Positions 31,218-40,558 are shown, numbered from the stretch's first letter. The stretch is DNA of 64,000 nucleotides from Neoroseomonas marina (GCF_012927745.1 NZ_JABBKX010000001.1:496001-560000), one strand, 5' to 3'. Translations and numbers: made by a program. Notes: a model not told the origin generated them from the letters alone.

Positions 31218-33656
31218 ATGCAGGGTTCCGTTCGCCCCGGCCTCGCGGGGCGCCTTCGCATTGTTGCGCTTGCCGGGCTCGTGCCTCTCCTGCTGGGTGG
31301 GGCGCTGGTCGGCGTGTTCCTGCGCGATTGGGTCGAAGAGGAAGCCGCGCTGCGGCTGAATGCCGCGGCCCGGGCGGCCGCGGGCATGGCGGATGCCGAG
31401 ATCCAGTCCCGGCGCTTCGCCTTGCAGGCCTTCGGCAGCGCGCTCGACGGGGAACGGAGCCTCGGGGCCCTGGAAGCGACGGACGCCGCGGCGCGCCGCG
31501 TGGCGGCCGCCCTCGATGCCCCGGTCGGGCTGCTGGATCGTGGCCTCGGCATGATGGTCGACACGACGCAGCCCTTCGGCACGCCCTTGGCATCGACACC
31601 CGCCGTCGCGGCCGGGCTGTGGGCGATCGAGACCGGCCGCGCCCGGGTGAGCGATGTCCTCGCCGGCCCCGGCAACACCGCCATCCCGCCGATGCTCCTG
31701 GTTCCGCTGTTGCGGGACGGGCGGACGGAAGCCGTGCTCAGCACGCCGCTCGATCCCGACCGGCTGCTCCCGGTCTCGCCCGGCGGGCTGGTGGCCCTGC
31801 TGGACAGCCGCGGCCGCGGCATCGTCGAGCGCGGCGGCGGCCCGGAGGACCTGCCCGATTGGCGCATCGTCTCCGTGATGCCCCAGGGGGAGGTGCGGAC
31901 CAGCCATACCGGGCGGGGGGCCGCGGTCCGCGTGGCGGTCGCCTATCTGTCCGAGGCGGCCGAATGGCGGGCCGTCGCCTGGCAGCCCACCACCGCTGCC
32001 GAGCTCCCCTTGAGGCGCCTCCTCCCGGTCGTTCTCGGCGCGGTGGCGGTGTCGCTGCTGATGGCCGCCTTTGCCGTCCTGCGGACACGCCGCGTCATGG
32101 TCGATCCGATCCATGAGCTGACGCGGCACGCGGCCGCGGTTGCCGAGATGCTGCGCGGCGATGCCGCGGCGCCCCCGCCGCCCGCGATCGCGGCGCCGGC
32201 GGAACTGGCCGACCTCGGCGCGGCCCTGGCCGCCGCCCAGCAGGCCGCGGAACAGCGCGAACGCCGGCTGCGCGCCCTGGCCGAGGCGGGCGCGCTGGTC
32301 CTCTGGCGCGCCGACGTCGCCGGCGGCTGGACCGAGGCGGCCGGCTGGGCCGGCCTCACCGGCCAGAAGGCGCCCGCCTTCCGCGGCGACGGCTGGATCG
32401 AGATGGTCCATCCGGACGATCGCGCGCCGACGCTGGCCGAATGGGGCCGCGCCCTGGTCGCACGCGGCGCCATCGGCGTCGAATTCCGGGTTCGGAACGC
32501 CAGCGACGACGGGGATTGGCGCTGGGTCCGGGCGACCGGCGTGCCGATCAGCGACGAGGACGGCACGCTGATCGAATGGGCCGGCGCCATCCACGACGTG
32601 ACGGAATCGCGCGGCGCCGCCGCGGCGCACCGCGTAAACGAAGCGCAGGTCCGCCAGACCGTCGCGGAGTTGCGCGCGGTCTACGACACGGTTCCGGTGG
32701 GGCTGGCGCTGGTCGATGCCTCGCTGCGCTTCGTGAACGTCAATGCGCGCTTCGCCGCCATCAGCGGGCTTCCCCCCGAAACCCATGTCGGACGCGCCCC
32801 GCACGAGGTGATGCCCGAGGGTCTCGCCGGACCGCTCGAAGCCGCGCAGAAGGATGTACTCGCCACCGGCCGGCCGGTGCTCGACGTCACCTGCACCGGG
32901 CAGGCGCCGGGCGCGGTGCAGAACCTGCGGCACTGGCTCGCCTCATGCCATCCGGTGAAGGACGCCCAAGGCGCGGTGACAGGCGTGTCCGCGGTCCTGC
33001 AGGACGTCACCGACCGGGTCCGGGCGGAACGGTCGCGGGAACTCCTGGTCACCGAGCTGAACCACCGGGTCAAGAACACCCTGGCCACGGTGCAGTCCAT
33101 CGCCGCCCAATCCGTCCGGCGGGGCTCGTCGAACAGCGGCGCCTTCGGTCGGGAATTCGTCGGCCGGCTCCAGGCGCTGACCCGCAGCCATGATCTCCTG
33201 GCGGCCCATGGCTGGGACCGCGTCGACTTCGCGCGGGTCGTCTCCGCGGGCCTGGCGCCGTGGACCGAGGCAGGGCGGCAGATCCGCGTCAGGGGTTCGG
33301 GCCGCATCCAGGTCGATCCGGGCCAGGCCCAGGCCCTGATCCTTGCCCTCCACGAACTCGCCACCAACGCCGTGAAGCACGGCGCCCTGTCCCGGCCGGG
33401 CGGCGAGGTCGATGTCACCTGGTCGCGCGACGAGAACGGCGTCGCCCATTTCGAATGGCATGAGACAGGGGGGCCGCCGGTGATCCCGCCCTCCGCGGAC
33501 CGGCGCGGCTTCGGCATGCGGCTGCTCGAGCGCGGCCTCATGCACGACCTTGGGCCGGGGGCGGACGTCGCCCTCACCTTCCCCGAGGATGGCCTGCGGG
33601 TGGTGATGCGGTTCCGGACCGGCCTGCCCGCGCTGGAGAAGGCGACACCCGCCTGA
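31218..33656 (+). CDS. HWE-family sensor histidine kinase with PAS domains
   Basis: About 812 residues from ATG 31218. Two membrane helices (about 17-36 and 278-300) flank an outside sensor region of about 240 residues. A HAMP-like/coiled stretch follows, then two PAS domains (about 345-470 with 'RWVRATGVPISDEDGTLIEWAGAIHDVTE', and about 485-600). The kinase core has phospho-acceptor H616 in ELNHRVKNTLATVQSIA, N box HELATNAVKHGALS at 712-725 and WHE in 'FEWHETGGP'. The WxE and N-box His define the HWE type. No response regulator is adjacent, so its partner is unknown. Confidence 0.85.
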   Translation: MQGSVRPGLAGRLRIVALAGLVPLLLGGALVGVFLRDWVEEEAALRLNAAARAAAGMADAEIQSRRFALQAFGSALDGERSLGALEATDAAARRVAAALDAPVGLLDRGLGMMVDTTQPFGTPLASTPAVAAGLWAIETGRARVSDVLAGPGNTAIPPMLLVPLLRDGRTEAVLSTPLDPDRLLPVSPGGLVALLDSRGRGIVERGGGPEDLPDWRIVSVMPQGEVRTSHTGRGAAVRVAVAYLSEAAEWRAVAWQPTTAAELPLRRLLPVVLGAVAVSLLMAAFAVLRTRRVMVDPIHELTRHAAAVAEMLRGDAAAPPPPAIAAPAELADLGAALAAAQQAAEQRERRLRALAEAGALVLWRADVAGGWTEAAGWAGLTGQKAPAFRGDGWIEMVHPDDRAPTLAEWGRALVARGAIGVEFRVRNASDDGDWRWVRATGVPISDEDGTLIEWAGAIHDVTESRGAAAAHRVNEAQVRQTVAELRAVYDTVPVGLALVDASLRFVNVNARFAAISGLPPETHVGRAPHEVMPEGLAGPLEAAQKDVLATGRPVLDVTCTGQAPGAVQNLRHWLASCHPVKDAQGAVTGVSAVLQDVTDRVRAERSRELLVTELNHRVKNTLATVQSIAAQSVRRGSSNSGAFGREFVGRLQALTRSHDLLAAHGWDRVDFARVVSAGLAPWTEAGRQIRVRGSGRIQVDPGQAQALILALHELATNAVKHGALSRPGGEVDVTWSRDENGVAHFEWHETGGPPVIPPSADRRGFGMRLLERGLMHDLGPGADVALTFPEDGLRVVMRFRTGLPALEKATPA

Positions 33657-33791
33657 TCGGCCGCTTGTCCCGGCGACGCGACTGCATCAGAAGAGCGCCT
33701 CGGAGCGGGTCGGCCGTCCCCGGGGTGGGGTGCGCCATCTGCGACACCCGCCGCGGCGCGGGGTTTCGACGATCAGGGAGAGTGCGGCGGC

Positions 33792-34739
33792 ATGTTGTCT
33801 CGCAAGCGTGTGCTGGTGACGGGCGGGGCCGGCTTCATCGGGTCCCATCTCTGCGAACGGTTGCTCGCACAAGGGCACCAGGTGCTCTGCGTCGACAACT
33901 ATTTCACCGGGACGCGGGACAACATCGCGCACCTGCTGCAGCACCCGCAGTTCGAGGCGATGCGCCACGACGTGACCTTCCCGCTCTATGTGGAGGTCGA
34001 CGAGATCTACAACCTGGCCTGCCCGGCCTCCCCGGTGCACTACCAGTTCGACCCGGTGCAGACGACCAAGACCAGCATCAGCGGCGCGCTGAACATGCTG
34101 GGCCTGGCGAAGCGCGTGAAGGCGAAGGTGCTGCAGGCCTCGACCTCCGAGGTCTATGGCGACCCCGAGGTGCATCCGCAGACCGAGGATTACCGCGGCA
34201 GCGTGAACCCGCTCGGCCCCCGCGCCTGCTACGACGAAGGCAAGCGCTGCGCCGAGACGCTGTTCTTCGACTACAAGCGCCAGCACGGCGTGCGCATCAA
34301 GGTGGCGCGCATCTTCAACACCTATGGCCCGCGCATGCACCCGAATGACGGGCGCGTGGTGTCGAACTTCATCGTCCAGGCGCTGTCGGGCAAGCCGATC
34401 ACCATCTATGGCGAAGGCACGCAGACGCGTTCCTTCTGCTTCGTGGACGACCTGGTCGAAGGCCTGATGCGGCTGATGGACACGCCGGACGAGGTGACGG
34501 GACCGGTGAACCTCGGCAACCCGCACGAGATCACGGTGCGCGAGCTCGCCGACCGCGTGATCGCGTTGTGCGGCGAGGGCGCGCGGCTCGAGCAGCGGCC
34601 GCTGCCGCAGGACGACCCGACGCGGCGCTGCCCCGATATCGGGCTGGCCAAGCGGCTGCTCAGCTGGGAGCCCAAGGTGCCGCTCGAGGAAGGGCTGCGC
34701 CGGACCGTGGCCTATTTCGACGGCGTGATCCGGCGCTGA
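33792..34739 (+). CDS. UDP-glucuronate decarboxylase (UDP-xylose synthase)
   Basis: A 315-residue extended SDR. The cofactor motif [10 protein letters not shown] is at 11-20; '[21 protein letters not shown]' (75-95), Glu120 in '[14 protein letters not shown]', catalytic Tyr147 and Lys151 in YDEGKR, and '[22 protein letters not shown]' match UXS enzymes closely. The reaction oxidises and decarboxylates UDP-glucuronate to UDP-xylose with NAD, supplying pentose for surface glycans. It stands alone, with no glycosyltransferase beside it. Confidence in the specific activity is high because the whole motif set agrees. Confidence 0.9.
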   Translation: MLSRKRVLVTGGAGFIGSHLCERLLAQGHQVLCVDNYFTGTRDNIAHLLQHPQFEAMRHDVTFPLYVEVDEIYNLACPASPVHYQFDPVQTTKTSISGALNMLGLAKRVKAKVLQASTSEVYGDPEVHPQTEDYRGSVNPLGPRACYDEGKRCAETLFFDYKRQHGVRIKVARIFNTYGPRMHPNDGRVVSNFIVQALSGKPITIYGEGTQTRSFCFVDDLVEGLMRLMDTPDEVTGPVNLGNPHEITVRELADRVIALCGEGARLEQRPLPQDDPTRRCPDIGLAKRLLSWEPKVPLEEGLRRTVAYFDGVIRR

Positions 34740-34785
34740 TCGCCGCGGGGCGGGGCCGCAGCGTCGAGCTGCGCCCCCGTAGCGG

Positions 34786-35616
34786 CTACTTCAGCGGGAA
34801 GCCCAGCGCGATCAGCTTCTCCTTCAGCCGGTCGCGCCCGTTCAGCGCCTTCATCGTCCCGAGCCGCGCGATCACGCGCCTGGTCCAGGTGTCGCCGGCC
34901 ATCTCGTTGCGGCGGGAGAATTCCGCCATGCGCGGGTCGTAGGCGGCGCGGTGGCCCTGGTCGTCGGCGTCGTAGGTCTCGCGGTGCAGGATCGCGGCCT
35001 GGGGCAGGCGCGGCTTCACCTCGCCCTCGCGGCCCGGCGCCGCGTAGCCGACGCACAGGCCGAAGACCGGCGTGGCGCCCGGCGGCAGGCCGAGCAGCCC
35101 GGCGACCCGCGTCACGTCGTTGCGCAGGGCGCCGATATAGACCGTCGACAGGTCGAGGCTTTCCGCCGCCACGACCGCATTCTGCGCCGCGAGCGCCGCG
35201 TCGATCGCCGCGACCAGGAAGGATTCCAGGTAGGGCATGCCCGCGAGCTCGGTCCCCTCCTGCGCCGCCAGCCGCCCGTTGCGCGACACGTCGGCGAGGA
35301 AGACCAGGAAGATCGGGCACTGCTCGATGTGCTTCTGGTTGCCGGCGATGACGGCAAGCTCGGCGCGCGTCTCCGGCCGGTCCACCGCCACGACCGACCA
35401 GGTCTGCAGGTTCGACGAGGTCGCGGCGGACTGGGCGGCGGCGACGAGCGTCTCCAGCGTACCCGGCGGCGGCGCATCCGGCTTGTAGCCGCGCACCGAC
35501 CGGTGGGAGAGCATGAGCGCGATGGTGTCGCTCCATGGCCCGGCCTTGGGCTCGGCGCCGACGCCGTAGCGCAGGGCGAGCGCCGCAGCCGCGGCGGGCA
35601 TCTGGTGTCCGTCCAT
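34786..35616 (-). CDS. Nitroreductase family FMN oxidoreductase
   Basis: A 276-residue protein from ATG 35614-35616. 'IALMLSHRSVRGYKPDAPPPGTLETLVAAAQSAATSSNLQTWSVVAV' (about 32-78) is the FMN-binding start of NfsA/NfnB-type enzymes. 'PVFGLCVGYAAPGREGEVKPRLPQAAILHRETYD' (about 193-226) follows and 'FSRRNEMAGDTWTRRVIARLG' ends it. It likely reduces nitroaromatics or quinones with NAD(P)H, and the natural substrate is unknown. It is 56 bases downstream of a flavin monooxygenase gene on the same strand and may be co-transcribed. Confidence 0.85.
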   Translation of the reverse strand: MDGHQMPAAAAALALRYGVGAEPKAGPWSDTIALMLSHRSVRGYKPDAPPPGTLETLVAAAQSAATSSNLQTWSVVAVDRPETRAELAVIAGNQKHIEQCPIFLVFLADVSRNGRLAAQEGTELAGMPYLESFLVAAIDAALAAQNAVVAAESLDLSTVYIGALRNDVTRVAGLLGLPPGATPVFGLCVGYAAPGREGEVKPRLPQAAILHRETYDADDQGHRAAYDPRMAEFSRRNEMAGDTWTRRVIARLGTMKALNGRDRLKEKLIALGFPLK

Positions 35617-35672
35617 ATCGAGGAATCCCCTGGGGTTTGCCAGAAGGTAGCGCGGAGCCGCCTGCCGGCAAG

Positions 35673-37007
35673 TCAGCGGGCGACGGCGGCGGCCGGATGC
35701 GGGGCGGCGAGGCGCGGGCCGGCGCCGAAGAGCTTCTCGCGGTAGGTACCGGGGGCGTAGGCACGCTTGTAGCGCCCACGCTCCTGCAGCGCAGGCACCA
35801 GCAGCTCGACCACGTCCTCGAGGCATTCGGGAACGATGGTGCGGGAGAGGTTGAAGCCGTCGATGTCGGCCTCGTCGGTCCAGGCGATCAGCGCCTCCGC
35901 GACCTCGTCCACGCTGCCGACGATGGGCGGCTGGCGGCTGCCGAGGACCAGGCGGTCGATCAGCGCCCGCTTGGTCGCGCGGGGTGCCGCGGCGCGCAGG
36001 GCCTCGACATTCGACCGGATCGCTTCGGAGGTACCCGGCAGTTCGTCATCCATCCCGTAGGCCGCGAGGTCGAAGCCGAGCGAGGCCGAGGCGTGCACCA
36101 GCGCCGCTTCCACATTGCGGTGGCGGCGATAGTCCTCGAGCTTGTCCTGCGCTTCCTTCGCGGTGCGTCCCAGGATCAGCGTCGCACCCATGAAGGCGCG
36201 GATCGGCCGCGTGCCGGCGCGTGCCCGAAGGTCCTTCACCAGCCCCGCGACATGCGGCTTCGGTCCACCGTTGATGAAGACGCATTCGGCGTGCCGTGCG
36301 GCGAAGGCGCGCCCGCGATCCGAGGCGCCGGCCTGGTAGAGCACCGGCGTGCGCTGGGGCGAGGGCTCGACCAGGTGCGGCGCGTCGAGGCGGTATTGCC
36401 GGCCTTCGTGCCGGATGCGCGCGACGCGCGCGGGATCGGCGTAGGTGCCCGTCGCGCGGTCGCGCTTCACGGCGTTCGCCGCCCAGGATTCCTCCCAGAG
36501 CCGGTAGGCGACCTCCATGAACTCGTCCGCCATGTCGTAGCGGTCGTCATGGGCCATCTGCCGGTCGAGGCCCATCGCGCGGGCCGCGCTGTCGAGATAG
36601 CCCGTGACGATGTTCCACCCGATCCGCCCGCGCGTGAGGTGGTCGAGCGTCGAGAAGCGCCGCGCCAGCAGCGCCGGGGGTTCCCAGGCGAGGTTCACCG
36701 TCACGCCGAAGCCGAGATGCTGCGTCACCGCCGCCATCGCAGGCACCAGCAGCATCGGGTCGAGCAGCGGCACCTGCACCGCGTGGCGGATCGCCGCGTC
36801 CTGGCTGCCGCCATGCACGTCGTAGACGCCAAGGACGTCGGCGAGGAACAGCCCGTCGAACAGCCCGCGCTCGAGCAGCTTTGCAAGCCCGGTCCAATGA
36901 TCGAGCGAGAGGTAGTCGAGCGAATGGTCCCGCGGATGGGTCCACATCCCCTGCTGGATGTGGCCGATGCAGGCCATGTCGAAGGCGTTGAGCCGTATCT
37001 CGCGCAT
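35673..37007 (-). CDS. LLM-class flavin monooxygenase (NtaA/DszA-like)
   Basis: A 444-residue bacterial-luciferase-like monooxygenase of the NtaA/SnaA/DszA branch. 'MREIRLNAFDMACIGHIQQGMWTHP' opens it, then 'LLERGLFDGLFLADVLGVYD' (about 44-63), 'ARRFSTLDHLTRGRIGWNIVTGYLDSAARAMG' (about 115-146) and 'PVLYQAGASDRGRAFAARHAECVFI' (about 222-246). It uses reduced FMN from a separate reductase to oxidise a C-N, C-S or similar bond. The neighbouring Bug receptor (37074-38054, upstream on the same strand) and nitroreductase suggest an uptake-plus-oxidation unit, though a hairpin separates the receptor gene. Confidence 0.88.
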   Translation of the reverse strand: MREIRLNAFDMACIGHIQQGMWTHPRDHSLDYLSLDHWTGLAKLLERGLFDGLFLADVLGVYDVHGGSQDAAIRHAVQVPLLDPMLLVPAMAAVTQHLGFGVTVNLAWEPPALLARRFSTLDHLTRGRIGWNIVTGYLDSAARAMGLDRQMAHDDRYDMADEFMEVAYRLWEESWAANAVKRDRATGTYADPARVARIRHEGRQYRLDAPHLVEPSPQRTPVLYQAGASDRGRAFAARHAECVFINGGPKPHVAGLVKDLRARAGTRPIRAFMGATLILGRTAKEAQDKLEDYRRHRNVEAALVHASASLGFDLAAYGMDDELPGTSEAIRSNVEALRAAAPRATKRALIDRLVLGSRQPPIVGSVDEVAEALIAWTDEADIDGFNLSRTIVPECLEDVVELLVPALQERGRYKRAYAPGTYREKLFGAGPRLAAPHPAAAVAR

Positions 37008-37034
37008 CTGGATCCAAAGAAGGTTGAGGGGGGT

Positions 37035-37064
37035 TCGGGGGGAGAAGTTCCCTTCTCCCCCCGA
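37035..37064 (-). terminator. Strong hairpin after Bug receptor gene
   Basis: A 13-bp perfect stem (37035-37047 with 37052-37064; TCGGGGGGAGAAG on one side) and a 4-base loop TTCC, ten bases after the receptor stop on the minus strand. The following minus-strand sequence, ACCCCCCTCAACCTT, resembles the tail of the terminator at 18804-18840. Confidence 0.75.
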
Positions 37065-37073
37065 TCTTCCGCG

Positions 37074-38054
37074 TCAGTTCTCCGGCCGGAATCCGCTCTC
37101 GCGCACAACCGCCCCCCAATCCTCACGCTCCTGCCGAATACGCGCAGCGAAGGCGGCGGGGCTGTCCGAGGTGGTGGGCATGTATTCGAGCCGATCGAGC
37201 GCCGCGATCATCTCGGGCGTCGCGGCCGCGGCGCGGATCGCGCGGTGCAGGCCTTCGACGATCGGCGCCGGCGTGTTGGCCGGCAGCAGCGCGCCGAACC
37301 ACTCGTCCTTGTTGAGGTCCGGATGGCCGAGTTCCGCGAAGGTCGGCACCTCCGGGAAGCGCGGGTTGCGCGCCGGCGAGGAGACGGCGAGCAGCCGCAG
37401 CCCCTGCCCCTGGTGCGGCGAGACGTCGCCGAGCACGCCGATGAAGCAGGTGAGCCGCCCCGCGATCAGGTCCTGCACCGCCGGCGCCGCGCCGCGGAAG
37501 GGCACGTGGGTCATGTTCAGCCCCGCCTTCTTCGCCAGCATGATGCCGATGAAGTGCGGCGCCGAGCCTGCCGCCGGCGAGGCCCAGGGCAGTTCCGCCC
37601 GCTGCGCCTTGGCCCAGTCGATCCACGCCGGCAGGGTCTGCGCCGGATGGTCCTTCGGCACGGCGAAGGCGAAGGGGTAGGAGCAGACGGTCGAGACCGG
37701 GATCAGGTCGGTCAGCGCGTCGTAGCGGACCTCGCGCGGGAAGACGTGCGGCTGCAGCGTCAGCATCGAGGCGGGCGTCTGCAGGTAGGTCAGGCCATCG
37801 GGGTCGGCGCCCTTCACGAACTCGACGGCGATGCGCCCGGCGGCGCCGACGCGCCCGTCCACCACCAGGGTCGGGGCGTAGAGGCCGCGCAGGCGCTCCG
37901 CATAGAGCCGCGCGACCACGTCCGACGATCCCCCCGGCGGAAAGCCGACGATGACGCGGGCCGGGCGCGGTACGGTCTGGGCGCGGGCGGCCGGAACGGC
38001 GGCGCCGGCGGCGATCAGGCCGAGCGTGGCGCGGCGGCCGATGGCGAAGGTCAT
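37074..38054 (-). CDS. Bug family tripartite tricarboxylate transporter substrate-binding protein
   Basis: A 326-residue receptor. I choose ATG 38052-38054 because AGGGAGG lies nine bases upstream; the ATG at 38063 directly abuts that site. The signal 'TFAIGRRATLGLIAAGAAVPAARAQ' is followed by 'PRPARVIVGFPPGGSSDVVARLYAERL' (about 29-55), 'VVDGRVGAAGRIAVEFVKGADPDGLTYL' and 'PFRGAAPAVQDLIAGRLTCFIG'. It probably supplies the substrate of the monooxygenase/nitroreductase pair next to it, which is inference from position only. Confidence 0.92.
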   Translation of the reverse strand: MTFAIGRRATLGLIAAGAAVPAARAQTVPRPARVIVGFPPGGSSDVVARLYAERLRGLYAPTLVVDGRVGAAGRIAVEFVKGADPDGLTYLQTPASMLTLQPHVFPREVRYDALTDLIPVSTVCSYPFAFAVPKDHPAQTLPAWIDWAKAQRAELPWASPAAGSAPHFIGIMLAKKAGLNMTHVPFRGAAPAVQDLIAGRLTCFIGVLGDVSPHQGQGLRLLAVSSPARNPRFPEVPTFAELGHPDLNKDEWFGALLPANTPAPIVEGLHRAIRAAAATPEMIAALDRLEYMPTTSDSPAAFAARIRQEREDWGAVVRESGFRPEN

Positions 38055-38133
38055 GGCGGACATCCTCCCTGCGGCCCGGCGGGCCGGTTTCCGCCGGACA
38101 TACCGGCTGCGACGGCGCAGCGCCAGCGCGGCG

Positions 38134-38997
38134 CTACAGGCCGAGCCCGGGGACCAGCAACGCCTCGAGCGCAGCACGCTGCGCCGCGGGAATGGCGATC
38201 GCCTTGCGCGCCTTGAGGTCGAAGGCGACGCCCACCGCCTCCGCCGCCGCGACGGGCGCGCCGGTCTCGCCGTCATGCAGCAGGTGCGTCCAGGTCGAGG
38301 TCTTGTCCCCCAGCGCGCGCAGGCCGCTGGTGACCGTCACGAGCTGTCCCGCGCGCAGCGGCGCGAGGTGCAGCAGGCGGTATTCCAGCGCCGCGCCGCC
38401 GACGCCTTCCTCCTTCACGCCGAGGCCGGTGCCGCGGTTGCGCAGGTTCGGCACGCCGTCCCAGACGCGGGCGATCACGCCGTCCGGCCGCATCGCGCCG
38501 TCGCGGTCGCATTCATCGGCGCGGACCGCGCCGCGATAGGCCTCGGCCAGGCCCATCGCCAGCGCAGCGGCGCGGTCCGGCAGCGGCCTGGCCGGGCCGA
38601 AAGGCAGGCCACGCGGGGCGGCATGGGCCGGGACCTCCACCCGCAACCGCGCGAAGGCCGAGCGCGGGACCGCGGCAGTGCAGAGGATGTCGGTCACGAA
38701 GGTCGCCGCGGCGTCCCCGGTCGCGCTGTTGCGGATCTCGGCGAAGCACCGCGCACGCGGGCCGTCCCCCGCGACCAGGCCGCCCAGGATGGTGAAGGGC
38801 GTGCCCGGCGACATCTCGCGCAGGAAGCGGATGTGCTGGTCCTGCACGGCGAAGCCGGCGCGCGACGGCGGCAGGCCGCCTTCGAGCAGCAGCCAGGCCA
38901 GGGCATCCGTCACGCGCGCGACGTAGTGGCGCACGTTCATGTGCCCCATCACGTCGCATTCGTCCTGCTGCACGCTGCCCCGGCCGATCACGATCAC
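38134..38997 (-). CDS. Double-hotdog acyl-CoA thioesterase-like protein
   Basis: A 287-residue protein if started at GTG 38995-38997, which has GGGGGAGAGA upstream. It carries two hotdog domains in tandem. The first has 'VQQDECDVMGHMNVRHYVARVTDALAWLL' (about 10-38), the D-x-x-G-H-x-N pattern of 4-hydroxybenzoyl-CoA thioesterases. The second starts 'GAVRADECDRDGAMRPDGVIARVWDGVPN' (about 152-180), where the His-x-Asn is replaced, so only the first half looks fully catalytic. It lies between a Bug receptor and a divergent flavin monooxygenase. The substrate is unknown. Confidence 0.75.
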   Translation of the reverse strand: MIVIGRGSVQQDECDVMGHMNVRHYVARVTDALAWLLLEGGLPPSRAGFAVQDQHIRFLREMSPGTPFTILGGLVAGDGPRARCFAEIRNSATGDAAATFVTDILCTAAVPRSAFARLRVEVPAHAAPRGLPFGPARPLPDRAAALAMGLAEAYRGAVRADECDRDGAMRPDGVIARVWDGVPNLRNRGTGLGVKEEGVGGAALEYRLLHLAPLRAGQLVTVTSGLRALGDKTSTWTHLLHDGETGAPVAAAEAVGVAFDLKARKAIAIPAAQRAALEALLVPGLGL

Positions 38998-39128
38998 GCG
39001 CGTCTCTCCCCCCTGGTTCGTCCGGCAGATCAGCGCGGCCAGCCTGCGCGGGCAAGCCACCCGCCCTTGCCGGCTCCCGTGCTTCGCGGGACCATGCGCG
39101 ACAACGCAGGAAACGAGGGAACGCGTCC

Positions 39129-40202
39129 ATGGATGTCGGCCTGTTCAACCTCATGGGCTACCGCACGCGCGGCAGGTCGACCGCCGACATCTACGATGTC
39201 ACGGTCGCGCAGGTGAAGGCCGCCGAGCAGGCCGGCTTCTCCATCGCCTGGTTCGCCGAGCACCATTTCTCCAACTACTGCGTCTGCCCATCCCCGTTGA
39301 TGATGGTCGCGCGGCTGGCCGGCGAGACCTCGCGCATCCGCCTCGCCTCGGGCGTGGTGATCGTGCCGCTGTATCATCCGTCGCGGCTGATCGCGGAGAT
39401 AGGGATGGTGGATTCGCTGACGCATGGGCGGCTCGTGCTCGGCATCGGCAGCGGCTACCAGCCCTACGAATTCGAGCGCTTCGGCCAGGACCTCGCGGAA
39501 TCGACGCCCCGGCTGCTCGAGGCGATGGAGATGATGGAGAAGGCCTTCGCGGCCGAGACCTTCGCCCATTCGGGCACGCATTACGGCATGCCCGCTGCGC
39601 ATATCGCCCCTCGCCCGGTGCGCGGCATGCCGGAGGTCTGGGTCGCCGGCGACAATCCCGACCTGCACCGCTACGCCGCGCAGCGCGACTGCGTGGTGAT
39701 GGTGACGCCGCGGCATTTCACGCCGGCGATGCTCGCCGCGGCCCGCGCACGCTTCGAGGGGATCCGCCGCAGCGCCGGCAAGACCGGCGAAACGCTGCGC
39801 TTCGGCGCCATGCGCCCCTTCTGCGTCACCGACGACAAGGATGAGGCGCAACGCTTCCTCGAGAACACGCGCTGGCAGATTCGCCTGTCGCAGAGCCTGC
39901 GCCGCAGGGAGCAGGAGATGGACGGCGGGATGATCATCGAAAAGACCTGGGAGGGCGAACCGAGCCTCGAGGAGATGGGCGCCCACATGATGGTCGGCGA
40001 TGCCGCGACCGTCGCCGCACGCATGGCCGCCGAGATCCGCGCCGCCGCCCCCTGCCATTACCTGCTGCAGGTCCAGGTGGGGGACATGGACCCCGCCACC
40101 GGCATGCGGTCGATCGAGGCCTGGCAACGGCAGGTGAAGCCCCTGCTGGAACGGGAGGTCGGCGCGCTGGACCGCATCGGCCTGGCGCCTGCCGCCGCCT
40201 GA
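39129..40202 (+). CDS. LLM-class flavin-dependent oxidoreductase
   Basis: A 357-residue luciferase-like monooxygenase of the shorter alkane/limonene type. Landmarks: 'AEQAGFSIAWFAEHHFSNYCVCPSPLMMVARLAGET' (about 34-69), 'RLASGVVIVPLYHPSRLIAEIGMVDSLTHGRLVLGIGSGYQPYEFERFG' (about 74-122) and 'PEVWVAGDNPDLHRYAAQ' (about 167-184). These give an FMN-binding TIM barrel. It is divergent from the thioesterase gene and followed by a small unknown gene. The substrate is unknown. Confidence 0.88.
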   Translation: MDVGLFNLMGYRTRGRSTADIYDVTVAQVKAAEQAGFSIAWFAEHHFSNYCVCPSPLMMVARLAGETSRIRLASGVVIVPLYHPSRLIAEIGMVDSLTHGRLVLGIGSGYQPYEFERFGQDLAESTPRLLEAMEMMEKAFAAETFAHSGTHYGMPAAHIAPRPVRGMPEVWVAGDNPDLHRYAAQRDCVVMVTPRHFTPAMLAAARARFEGIRRSAGKTGETLRFGAMRPFCVTDDKDEAQRFLENTRWQIRLSQSLRRREQEMDGGMIIEKTWEGEPSLEEMGAHMMVGDAATVAARMAAEIRAAAPCHYLLQVQVGDMDPATGMRSIEAWQRQVKPLLEREVGALDRIGLAPAAA

Positions 40203-40241
40203 CGCTTGACCCCCCGGGGCGGGATTTGAGAGGCTTGCGGC

Positions 40242-40526
40242 GTGGGGATCCTGGTCAACGTCCGTGGCGGGGATGACGACACGCTCTGGGCCGTCGTGGC
40301 GACGGTAGGGCGCAAGAGCCGCATCGCAGAGGTCTTCCGGTCCCGTACCCAGGCGCTGGACGACCGCGCCTGGCGGGACCAGCAGGTGAAGGCCTATGCC
40401 GATTGGCTGGTGCGCGCGAAGCAGCCCATCCCGAACTATTCCGTGACCCCGATTCGCCGGGCGGACCTGCCGCGCAAGTGGCAACCGCTGCCCGCGCTGG
40501 GCTTCCTGCGCGGCCAGATGATCTGA
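40242..40526 (+). CDS. Small hypothetical protein
   Basis: A 94-residue protein starting at GTG 40242, 39 bases after the monooxygenase stop, with GAGAGG about eight bases upstream. It has a beta-strand-like head ('ILVNVRGGDDDTLWAVVATV'), a charged helix ('RSRTQALDDRAWRDQQVKAYADWLVRAK') and a basic tail. There is no signal peptide or membrane segment. I do not recognise the family. Codon use looks like its neighbours, so it is probably a real gene. Two GC-rich hairpins follow. Confidence 0.55.
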   Translation: MGILVNVRGGDDDTLWAVVATVGRKSRIAEVFRSRTQALDDRAWRDQQVKAYADWLVRAKQPIPNYSVTPIRRADLPRKWQPLPALGFLRGQMI

Positions 40527-40558
40527 CCCTTCCGGAACCGGCGCCCGGTTACCGCGGT

